Source of the DNA: Actinomortierella ambigua
Taxonomy: Eukaryota; Mortierellomycota; Mortierellomycetes; Mortierellales; Mortierellaceae
Assembly: GCA_016098155.1 (NCBI GenBank)
Contig: JAAAJB010000582.1
Span: 1 to 21,826 of the forward strand
Direction: 5' to 3'
Length of the DNA: 21,826 nucleotides
Of the stretch, positions 1-7,526 are shown in pieces. How positions within the stretch are numbered: the stretch's first letter is position 1; each line of letters opens with the position of its first letter. The notes beneath the pieces were generated by a model, which was given only the letters and a program-made list of their open reading frames with translations, ran no database searches and was not told where the DNA came from. The position numbers and the translations under genes are program-made.

Positions 1-7
1 ATAGAGG

Positions 8-9
<2 letters not shown>

Positions 10-48
<39 letters not shown>
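10..48. repeat. (AG)n microsatellite at left window edge
   Basis: About 39 bases of uninterrupted AG dinucleotides, preceded by a short G run. Similar CT/GA tracts recur at about 219-246, 803-824, 18026-18110 and 21799-21826, so this is a genome-wide habit and not a locus-specific signal. Confidence 0.97.
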
Positions 49-49
<1 letters not shown>

Positions 50-50
<1 letters not shown>

Positions 51-740
51 ATACGAAATGAAGATATCAGGCTCCAGTAAATGAATATTGGATCAAGGCA
101 GAGAGGCTCCCAAAAAGCGTCAAAGGGCAGTAGGGCACCAAGAGCTACAGTGCGCCATTCACTCTCACCCAGGTACACATCCACACATTCTCCATCACCC
201 TCTTTCTCCATCACCCTCTCTCTCTCTCCCTCTCTCTCTCTCTCTCTGAACTTCTTGTCGCCGATGAGTACAGCCAACATTGGCTGTGTTGCGATTCAAG
301 AGAGACTCGAGGAGACGACTTCACTGTTCCTCTCTTGATAAAAGAGAACAGCCGTCTACGTGGTCTTGGCAGGCTTCGCTAATCGGGTGCTCTTGTTGCC
401 ACCAATTTTCGTGCAGCCTCTCTCTCTCCCTCCATACCCCCACTGATGGTTTTCGTGTATTCTGCAAACGACTCTGTTGATTGTGACCGATGCCATGGAT
501 ACAACCTGTCTCCAATCGCAACTTGCGTATCTCCAGACTCTGTTCCACCAGGCGCACAGCAGTCTTTTAAGCCAAAGTGACTGTGGACTTTCAGCAACGA
601 AGGTTAGGGAGGAATGCAGCTGAGCTCTCCACATTCCTCTCCTCGCCTAGAGCTGCTTATCGCGATCCCGGATAGTTGATTGTGGCCAGTTCGGACACCA
701 CGGAAACTACACACTGCACCCCCTGACCATTTCTTTTTAC
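50..740. other. Non-coding stretch, no gene supported
   Basis: The open frames here are under 95 codons, overlap one another on both strands and show no recognisable domain. The only visible structure is a CT tract at about 219-246. I see no RNA gene. Confidence 0.6.
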
Positions 741-743
741 GCG

Positions 744-825
744 TATAAGAAGGTAGAGAGAAGTTCCTCTAACCTCCACCTTCAATCCACAAAAAAATCA
801 TCGCTCTCTCTCTCTCTCTCTCTCG
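744..825 (+). promoter_or_regulatory. Candidate core promoter and CT-rich leader of the secreted peptide gene
   Basis: A TATA-like TATAAG lies at 744-749. A pure CT tract follows at about 803-824, and the ATG is at 902. TATA plus a pyrimidine tract before the start is a common fungal promoter layout. The assignment rests on position only, and the true transcription start is unknown. Confidence 0.4.
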
Positions 826-901
826 TTGTTTCACTCTCCACTCTGAACCAACTCACTTGATTACTCTCCTTCCGACCCTTCTTGTCACTGGATATTCAAC
901 T

Positions 902-1135
902 ATGCGTTTCTTTCCCACTGTCTGTATCGTCTTCGTGTCATCATTGATGTCAATGGCCTTGGCTGCCCCCTTAGACCACGCACCTGAGCTGGAGATCCGT
1001 CGCGACTGCTCTTATTGCAGTAGCCGGTATCAAGAAGATCTCATTACCTGCAAGACTTTGAAGAACCCACCAGAGTGCATCAAGGGCGCCGAGAACCGAC
1101 GTGACGCGTGCTACAAGGCCTGCAATGGCAAATGA
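902..1135 (+). CDS. Small secreted cysteine-rich protein with Kex2-type site (77 aa)
   Basis: The frame is open from 857, but the ATG at 902 is preferred because it places a hydrophobic signal peptide at the very N-terminus (residues 1-21, ending ALA before APLDH). A short acidic propeptide (22-32) ends in a dibasic RR at 33-34, a classic Kex2/furin-type site. Cleavage there would release a 43-residue peptide with six cysteines spaced C-X2-C-X10-C-X8-C-X10-C-X3-C. An even cysteine count suggests three disulfides. It is therefore probably a secreted, processed peptide such as an effector, antimicrobial or signalling peptide; I do not recognise the family. Upstream are a TATA-like box and a CT-rich leader. 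There is no intron in the frame. A related frame lies about 1.8 kb downstream at 2895-3176. The gene call is fairly sure; any specific function would be a guess. Confidence 0.75.
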   Translation: MRFFPTVCIVFVSSLMSMALAAPLDHAPELEIRRDCSYCSSRYQEDLITCKTLKNPPECIKGAENRRDACYKACNGK

Positions 1136-2825
1136 GGGAGGGGAAAAAAACTTTAACTGGCCTTTGGATTGATTCATTTGCTAGTTTTTCCTCTCTTCTT
1201 GATTCATCTCCATAACTTTTCTTACCCTGCTAGCCTTGAAACATGATAGTCGGCGCCCATGGGATGGCAATCTATTCTTGTTATATTATAACAAAAATAT
1301 AGCAATCCTATTTTATGTGCGTTAGAGAATCTTGGTTTTAAGCGTGGTAATACGTCTCTAAACCAATTTCATGTTGGGAATAGGTTTTGAGCTGATGTGT
1401 ATCCGGTGCAGTGCACTAAGAGTCATTGTATAGACTAGACGCATAGGATTCACGCCAGAACTTCGTTCTGAAGAAGGACCTGCGTAAATGAGGCTGTTCA
1501 CATCCAATACCAAACCGCCAACTAGCAGACACGGCTGATTGTGGTGAGTGAATGATCTGGCCTGACGTTGATACACTGCTACTATTGAGTCAGAGTATAG
1601 AGCTTAGTAACGTCCCAACATTGGTGGCGTCGCCTTTGTTTACCGGTGTCCAATATATACCACCATCAAAGAAGGTGAACTGAAAGTCGCGGCCACTCTC
1701 TCCTGGTCTGATATGACAATTACATCGAGATTACCAAAACAAGAATGGAACGAGAAGGGCACCCCTGTGGATGTATTGATAAACACTCGCTGCTCAAGGT
1801 ATTTAATGGAAATGCCAAGTCTAAATGAATAGCACACTGCGCATACCCGTTTGCCTAGTATGAGAGCTTTCGCATCCTGCACTGTAGTTTCCCGCCTGTC
1901 TATGCTGCCAAGGCAGGGCTGTATTGTCTGTCTTGATCGAAGACGTCAAGAAGGAACAGGTACACCATGCATATAATTCTTTGGCGATGATGGCTGGTAG
2001 AAACGTTGGTAAAGAGTGAGGCCCAAAAAAGCCGTTTTGTCCCTTATTAATTTCTCCGAATGACAAAAAAATCTGCCGAAAGAAAATGCTGTTTGTCATG
2101 TATTATCAACAATATCTGTGCTTGCTGGCAGGCCCAGATCCTAAACGTTGCATCAGAATCAAGTGTACACAGTCCACAGGTTAGTGAGGACGCGTCCCGA
2201 TCTCTATATGTCGACTTTACACAAGCTTGTTTGCACTTGCATTTGTCACTGCCATACCGTTTAAAATATACCGCAACGTTGGGTTACGAATTTAGATTGA
2301 ACGATAACAGTAGTGTTTCCAAGCCAACTCAGCAGGGCTGCATCTTGCTATAGCCAAACCGAGGTCAACGCAGCCGACAATGCTACTGTTTGCACCTCCC
2401 CCTTCCTCCCCCCGGTTTGCTTGTCCACCTCTCGTGCTGCGATCAACCAAAGCAGCATTAAAAATAAACTTTCTCCAAACAAACACACCATCGGCGAAAT
2501 GTTTGTGCCTTATCAGGCAGGCATCTCTGTACCACGCACTTTTTTTTGGCCCATAGTAAAGGTTTGACTGGGTTAACACTATTGGTGGTACCACGCATGG
2601 ACTCGTGCAACATGTGGTCCTCGAGATGGACGACCTTTGTGCGCTCTTGAATGCACCCAAGAGATGGAACGATCGTGGCTTTCGTTGTTCCGTTGGTTGC
2701 CACTAGCAAGAGCCTTGCCGTATCGACTGAATTGATAGTTTACTGCGATTTTTGATCGCCTTATACCGTTCTCTCCCTTGACACGTTCACAAAAAAAAAC
2801 ACAAGTGTGAAAATTTATCTCCTGA
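1136..2825. other. Intergenic region, no gene supported
   Basis: About 1.7 kb with only short overlapping open frames on both strands (up to about 122 codons, at 2292-2660 on the minus strand). None shows a signal peptide, a domain or a biased composition. No repeat or RNA gene is evident. The right end (about 2760-2825) should hold the promoter of the next cysteine-rich frame; TTATACC at 2761-2767 is a weak TATA candidate. Confidence 0.55.
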
Positions 2826-2894
2826 CTGATCCACACTCACTTCAACCTCTGCCCCCAACCCCCAAGCTTTTTCAAGAATACTGTAAAACAGGAA

Positions 2895-3176
2895 ATACGC
2901 TTCCTCATTTCTGCCTCTATTGCCGTCGTTGTCGTTCCGCTGATATCCTCCGCCATTGCGCAGAGCACCCCTTGTGAGCAAAATTGCCACGCTGGATTTG
3001 AAACCGACTGGAAACGATGTCGTATAATAGTCTTCCCTGAAGGCTGCCGTACTATAGTGGTTCAGGTGTGCCAGTATACTTGTCATAACCGCTGCTCAAA
3101 GGCGAAACAATCTCAACATCTGATCAATGAGAATTGCCAGTTCAAGCTGTATTGTGTATCGAGAAAGAGGACCTGA
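2895..3176 (+). pseudogene. Second secreted cysteine-rich protein frame lacking an ATG
   Basis: The frame is open from 2826 (after an in-frame TGA at 2823-2825) to the TGA at 3174-3176 and contains no ATG before the hydrophobic segment. From the ATA at 2895 it reads as a credible secreted protein of 93 codons. It begins I-R-F-L-I-S-A-S, like the MRFFPT start of the gene at 902, then has a hydrophobic core and an AIA|QS signal-peptidase-type site near residue 22. Nine cysteines follow, spaced C-X3-C-X10-C-X8-C-X7-C-X3-C-X3-C-X13-C-X5-C. The X10 and X8 spacings and the later C-X3-C match the 902-1135 gene, so the two are probably paralogues. The missing ATG has three explanations: loss of the start codon, a non-AUG start, or an upstream exon (an AG lies at 2890-2891). 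The cysteine-rich frame itself is seen directly; its expression is unknown. Confidence 0.55.
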
Positions 3177-3904
3177 GGACATCATTTCTGGTCTCTGACC
3201 AAGAGAAAGAGAGCTTTTCATGACTGCCTTCTTGCCCATTAGAATCTTTTTTAGGTGTTTGTATTGTATTAGTTTCCTGCGCTTTTTTGGTGAGTTCCAC
3301 AGTGAACCATGACATCTGAGGGTCACGAAACAACACCGAGGTAGAGTCAATGTAGATTGTGGGAAGATGGGGAGAGGCGAGAGGCAATATAGGAGAGTGT
3401 TCAAGAAGAGGGTCAAAACATGACAAGGAGCTCGATGGAAGTAACAACAAAAAAAAATACACCCCTTTGTATTTTCTTCGTTTTTCCATCACTTCCTTTT
3501 TCCCATCAGTTTTCGCCTTGGCACACCTTATCTCACTTCCGTTGCTTATGACGGGTTGAGGGTAGCTTTGAAGCGTGTTACAGGAAAAACAATGTCGGAA
3601 CGCAAGGTTGTAAAAAAAAAAATGAATGAAGTGGACAAAAAGTGTTTGGGTGTACATGTCACAAATAGGTCGCTATCAAATGGCAGAAAGCTCCTCCTAC
3701 GAGCTCTCCACCTTGCAAAATTATGGAGTTGTGCATGAAAAACGATTTTATCCAGCTCTATACCACATTCAATCCTCGCAAGGCATCGAGGCTGTCTGTT
3801 AGGACTGAGCGATTTAAACATGTAGGTCGAGGCAAGGAAACTGGAGCAGTACTATGAGAAAGGAGGTCATTGAAAGAGCTACGGAAAATGGTACTGAACA
3901 GGGT
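3177..3904. other. Intergenic region, no gene supported
   Basis: The longest open frame is 171 codons on the minus strand (3142-3657). It is about as long as expected by chance in six frames of this window, and it overlaps the cysteine-rich frame. It has a hydrophobic start but no recognisable domain. I see no repeats or RNA genes. Confidence 0.5.
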
Positions 3905-4069
3905 GGCGAACTGCGTGGTTGACAACAGATGGGGCCTATATAGAGGTTGGTACATGATGCGAGGCAGCGATTTGGTGCTGACTAATAGGTTGAGATGGAA
4001 TCTGAACTTGGGTGCCGTATATGCGCATGGATGCGACTCTAACATCGTCCATGAATTTTTGAATACCGA

Positions 4070-4600
4070 TCACGCATCGCTATCATCGCCATCATCGCCA
4101 TCATCGCCATCATCGGCGTCCTGCACCACTGAGAATTGAAAATCATCAGACTCTGTGCCAACAATCCTCTCATTTTCGCCCAAAGACCATGTCAATTTTA
4201 GCCCCACCGAATAATCACTCGAGGCGCTCACAACCCAGAACCCGGGTACCACATCCGGCTTGCGACCCGTATATGTCTCAAATGCGTTGACCAGCCTATC
4301 TCTGGTCTCTGCTGGCATAAACTCATCCAAATGCTTCACCCTCGTGCACTGAGCCTTGTGTCTTGTGATTTGGTAGGGGCCAATGACATCCATCGATCCG
4401 GGGGGAAGCGTTGTGTTCTCCAAGCAGATCAAGGCGCCATAGTACTCATTGAAGCACACCTCGAGCCTCTCGTCATATTCGTCGTGCCGAACAGTCATCA
4501 GCTTGAAACCCGGTAGATGAAACGGCTGCAGCAACGCTTCTTTGGGCACAGGAATCGCAGCAGCAGCAGTGGTAGTGAAGGAATACCAGTCAGCTCCCAT
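4070..4600 (-). CDS. MGADWY-family protein, copy 1 (176 aa, unknown function)
   Basis: I do not recognise this family. The ATG at 4600 is chosen because the three local copies align from MGADWY, and upstream in-frame codons give only a TTG start. There is no signal peptide and no transmembrane segment, so a soluble intracellular protein is likely. Residues 1-39 are almost invariant between copies (containing IPVPKEALLQPF and PGFKLMTVRH). Residues about 40-90 diverge strongly. A conserved block follows (FMPAETRDRL, TYTGRKPDV, PGFWVVSAS, TWSLGE). The C-terminus is an acidic D/G/S tail encoded by a 9-bp GAT-rich repeat, one unit longer than in copy 2. It sits head to head with copy 2 inside an inverted duplication. 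A TATA box lies about 128 bp upstream. Confidence 0.8.
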   Translation of the reverse strand: MGADWYSFTTTAAAAIPVPKEALLQPFHLPGFKLMTVRHDEYDERLEVCFNEYYGALICLENTTLPPGSMDVIGPYQITRHKAQCTRVKHLDEFMPAETRDRLVNAFETYTGRKPDVVPGFWVVSASSDYSVGLKLTWSLGENERIVGTESDDFQFSVVQDADDGDDGDDGDDSDA

Positions 4601-4725
4601 AGTGAAAGTCAAATAAAAAGGGATGAAGGGCTAATATGATGAAAAGGAGAGAATGAGATGGGAGAGGACGAGCGTGTGTTTTTTTTTTTTGATGATGGCA
4701 AGGACAGGAGCTCTGTTTGCGTCCG

Positions 4726-4737
4726 TTATATATATTA
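4726..4737 (-). promoter_or_regulatory. TATA box of MGADWY copy 1
   Basis: TAATATATATAA on the minus strand, about 128 bp before the ATG. The same element occurs at the equivalent place in copy 2 (5513-5524), and a shorter version occurs in copy 3 (8081-8088). Position and conservation in all three copies support a core-promoter role. Confidence 0.6.
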
Positions 4738-5006
4738 CTTTGCCACTACTCATGCTGTTTGCCACTGTGCTTAAAAGGATAGTGGATCAGTGCTTTCGAG
4801 AAGGCCGCATGTGCCTGACACATCACACAATCAAACTGGCGCAGTATGCGTCGGCCAAGACCATGAGTAAGGAAAACGGCGAGAATGATGTCGTAACGAG
4901 AGGGGGCGAGGGGAGAGAAGCCAGGGCAAGACCTTTGTTTTAAAACACAAAAGGAGCGGGAGGGGAAAAAACACGTTGTTGACAGGCAACCACTCTTGAA
5001 CCAAGG

Positions 5007-5230
5007 TGTGAACTTCTTCTCTTGGTCTTTGTCCTGACACTCGGATTTTTGATCTGGTTGCCTCTCGATAATGTCATTGAGTGTGGCACACGGATGTAAC
5101 CTGATACCAATCTTCAGATGCTACTGCGTCCCTTCAGAAAATTGAGAAGGCAAAGTTGGATAAGGCGCCGGTCTAATGGCACCAGCTGCCATATCCAATG
5201 CTGTAGAGCAAGGGTTCAGTTTGTACGCAT
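5007..5230. other. Unique spacer between the inverted arms
   Basis: Of 224 bp, nothing matches the flanking arms. The two family genes diverge from this centre. It holds a tRNA-Leu-like relic (listed separately) and no supported open frame. Confidence 0.7.
5150..5222 (+). pseudogene. tRNA-Leu-like relic
   Basis: The string TAAGGCGCCGGTCTAATGGC followed by ACCAG resembles the D-loop/anticodon arm of eukaryotic tRNA-Leu(AAG), typically TAAGGCGCTGGATTAAGGC plus a CCAG-type stem. The candidate anticodon stem pairs with one C-A mismatch, and the loop is one base too long. A B-box-like GGGTTCA at 5213-5219 is degenerate, and I cannot fold a proper T-arm or acceptor stem. It is best read as a decayed tRNA or tRNA-derived fragment. 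A chance resemblance is possible. Confidence 0.25.
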
Positions 5231-5261
5231 CTTGGTTCAAGAGTGGTTGCCTGTTCACAAC

Positions 5262-5279
5262 GTGTGTGTGTGTGTGTGT
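5262..5279 (+). repeat. (GT)9 microsatellite
   Basis: Nine GT units within the promoter-side part of the right arm. The equivalent site in the left arm (about 4965-4978) has a run of As on the + strand instead, so this tract expanded after the duplication. Confidence 0.95.
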
Positions 5280-5512
5280 TTATTTTCTGGCACAAAGGTC
5301 TTGCCCTGGCTTCTCTCCCCTCGCTCCCCTCTCGTCACGACATCATTCTCGCCATATCATCCTCGCCTTCCTTACTCATAGTCTTGGCCGACGGATACTG
5401 CGCCATCTTTATTGTGTGATGTGTCAGGGGTGAGGAGCATTCTCGAAAGCACTGTTCCACTATCCTTTTGTAAATAAAAGTACAGCGGCAAACAGCGTGA
5501 GTAGTGGCAAAG

Positions 5513-5524
5513 TAATATATATAA
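5513..5524 (+). promoter_or_regulatory. TATA box of MGADWY copy 2
   Basis: TAATATATATAA, 122 bp upstream of the ATG at 5646. It is identical to the element in copy 1 and at nearly the same distance from the start. Confidence 0.6.
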
Positions 5525-5645
5525 CGGACGCAAACAGGGCTCTTGTCCTTGCCATCGTCAAAAAAAAAACACACTCTTCCTCTCCCATCACATTCTCTCC
5601 TTTTCATCATATCGGCCATTCATCCCTTTTTATTTGACTTTCACT

Positions 5646-6170
5646 ATGGGAGCTGACTGGTATAATTTCATTAGCACTGCTGCTGCTGCTATTCCTGTGC
5701 CCAAAGAAGCGTTGCTGCAGCCGTTTCATCTACCGGGTTTCAAGCTGATGACTGTTCGGCACGAGCGAGAGGACGTCAAGCTCGAAATGTGCTTCAATGA
5801 GTACCTTGGCGCCTTCATCTGCGTTGAGGACACGGTGATGCTCCGCACAATGGCAAACGTCATTGGTCCATACGAGATCGAAGAGCACAAGGTTGTGTGC
5901 AGGAAGATGAAGCATTTGGATGCGTTTATGCCAGCAGAGACCAGAGATAGGCTGGCCAGCGCGTTTGAGACATATACGGGTCGCAAGCCGGATGTGGAAC
6001 CCGGGTTCTGGGTTGTGAGCGCCTCGGATGGTTATTTCGTTAAGCTACAATCCACTTGGTCTTTGGGCGAAGATGAGAGGATTGTTGACACAGAGGAGTG
6101 TGATAATATTTCCTTCTCTGTGGTGCAGGATGCTGATGATGGCGATGATAGCGATGATAGCGATGCGTGA
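5646..6170 (+). CDS. MGADWY-family protein, copy 2 (174 aa, unknown function)
   Basis: This is the intact paralogue of the gene at 4070-4600, with the same MGADWY start and 39-residue near-invariant N-terminus. Codons about 11-39 are almost identical in DNA as well, differing by a single silent GCG/GCT change. Residues about 40-95 are much more divergent, and most differences change the amino acid. The FMPAETRDRL, TYTGRKPDV, PGFWVVSAS and TWSLGE blocks are kept. The acidic tail is one D-D-G unit shorter than in copy 1. No signal peptide, membrane segment or intron is visible. The promoter is shared by descent with copy 1 and contains a TATA box. The function is unknown; the long acidic tail is compatible with a nuclear or protein-binding role, but that is speculation. 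Confidence 0.8.
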   Translation: MGADWYNFISTAAAAIPVPKEALLQPFHLPGFKLMTVRHEREDVKLEMCFNEYLGAFICVEDTVMLRTMANVIGPYEIEEHKVVCRKMKHLDAFMPAETRDRLASAFETYTGRKPDVEPGFWVVSASDGYFVKLQSTWSLGEDERIVDTEECDNISFSVVQDADDGDDSDDSDA

Positions 6171-6320
6171 TCGGTATTCAAGAATCCACGGACGATGCTA
6201 GAGTCGCATCCATATGCATATGCAGCACTCAAGACAGTTAGTACCTTGTCACCACCTTACATCATGTACCAACCTCTTATATAGCCCCCTCGGTTGTTCA
6301 CTACGCACAGTTCGTCTTTT

Positions 6321-7139
6321 TATTTTTTAGTAAGAGAGAAACGTTTATTGACTGGCTTTCTGCCTTGCGTGGGTCAAAAGAGACGCTCAGAATGTGCCTT
6401 TGTAGGTTGTGGAAGAGGAGAAAATAAACTGTTGTAGTGATTAGGACTGGATAAAGCTAGTGATGCCTTCCATGCCGAAGAGCTGATGTGGAGAGGTCTC
6501 TTTTATTCTTAAAGGGTAGTTGACTCGTGGTGAGGTGACTTCAATGGGCTCATGGTCAGTCTATTCGGTTTTGGTGCGGTTGTCTCGTAGTGTTTCGATT
6601 TCTATCCCTCGGACGTCGTGGGAATGTAGATAGCCTTGTATACCATCCCTTCAGAACACCGCGTGGGTGAAAGAACAAATCTATAATGTAGCTCTAATGT
6701 AGCGATGACATGTACTCCTTTGGAGCTTGAGAGAAAAGACCTCTGGGATCAATGCAATCACCGCAGTCGCCTAAACCAAATCAAGATGGGAGGAGAGGCT
6801 TGAGAACCATAGCGCCTCTCGAAATCAAATGAGACGATTTGCGATTACTGCCCCTCTCTATATTTGTGGTTCTTGTTGTCACCTCCTTCTAACAGGCTTG
6901 GTTTACGTTAGCGGCAACGCCACCGCTTTTGTAGACCCAGGCTTAAGTTGGAATGTCCCAGCCGTCGTTATGATTCTTTCGGACCTGTATGCTAAAGTTT
7001 TTTGTTCCTTTTTTCCTCACTCCTCAAAATCTCCATTTCTAGCAAAAACAGCGAGCATAAAAAACGCTTGGAGGTCTGATGCGCATCCCCCTTCTGTACC
7101 CATTGTTCACTCGCACTCGTAGGGCAATGTCGGCACTGG
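6321..7139. other. Intergenic region, no gene supported
   Basis: A 97-codon plus-strand frame at 6829-7122 starts with a hydrophobic stretch but has no recognisable domain and no paralogue in the window. I judge it accidental. No repeats or RNA genes are seen. Confidence 0.5.
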
Positions 7140-7297
7140 TGCAAACAAACCAAAACAAATTGAGGTGTACAGTCTCATCATTTCACGAAAAGCACGGAGC
7201 ACTCGGGGTGAAAGGACAAGCTCAAGCTAATTGCTGTTTAGCTTAGGCTTGTAAAATGATGAGACTGTACACAATTTTTTTTTTGGTCTTGTTTGCA
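7140..7297. repeat. Nested fold-back (inverted-repeat) element
   Basis: The outer arms 7140-7183 and 7254-7297 are reverse complements. The innermost 19 bp (GTGTACAGTCTCATCATTT) match perfectly, and the outer parts differ by small indels in A/T runs. A second pair lies inside: CAAGCTCAAGCTAA at about 7218-7231 and TTAGCTTAGGCTTG at about 7239-7252 pair at 12 of 14 positions. This could be a MITE-like element, a remnant of one, or a local inverted duplication. I saw no flanking target-site duplication that I trust. Confidence 0.75.
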
Positions 7298-7526
7298 GCA
7301 GCTCCAGATTTGTGCTACTATGTAGTTTGGACCGTGCCACACAAATGTGAGGGTCCAAAAAAAAAGGAGGATTCGCATCAGACCTTGAAGCATTTTTATG
7401 CCAACTATTTTTGTACGGAATGGAGGGACACGACGACTTTAGCGAACAGACACGACGACTTTAGCGAACAGACCCGAAAGAATGATAGCGATGGACGGGA
7501 TCATTCCAACCAAAGCCTGGGTCCCC
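7298..7526. other. Short non-coding stretch between the fold-back and copy 3
   Basis: A plus-strand frame of 104 codons (7256-7570) begins inside the right fold-back arm with a signal-peptide-like start (MMRLYTIFFLVLFAAAP) but ends antisense to the copy 3 pseudogene. A mixed origin makes a real gene unlikely. The stretch includes a 22-bp tandem duplication (7427-7470). Confidence 0.5.
7427..7470 (+). repeat. 22-bp perfect tandem duplication
   Basis: GACACGACGACTTTAGCGAA plus CA is present twice in direct succession (7427-7448 and 7449-7470) without mismatch, which implies a recent slippage or duplication event. Confidence 0.95.

Larger units (their letters stand above)
3905..5006 (-). repeat. 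Left arm of a 1.1-kb inverted duplication
   Basis: The reverse complement of this segment aligns end to end with 5231-6320. Shared parts are the 3' flank (for example the CATCATGTACCAACCTCT block), the coding region, a TATA box, and about 400 bp of promoter-side sequence ending in CTTGGTTCAAGAGTGG. Microsatellite lengths and point changes differ between the arms, so this is an old duplication and not an assembly mirror. Confidence 0.9.
5231..6320 (+). repeat. Right arm of the 1.1-kb inverted duplication
   Basis: This is the counterpart of 3905-5006 in opposite orientation. The inner boundary is the shared CTTGGTTCAAGAGTGG block starting at 5231. The outer boundary fades around 6310-6320, just past the shared ATGTACCAACCTCT/TATATAG block. 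Its (GT)9 tract (5262-5279) is specific to this arm. Confidence 0.9.

Noticed and set aside
3142..3657. 171-codon minus-strand frame
   Set aside because: Length is near chance expectation for the window, no domain or paralogue, and it overlaps the cysteine-rich frame on the other strand.
5150..5260. Intact tRNA-Leu gene
   Set aside because: Anticodon loop is one base too long, the T-arm does not pair, and no full acceptor stem closes the structure.
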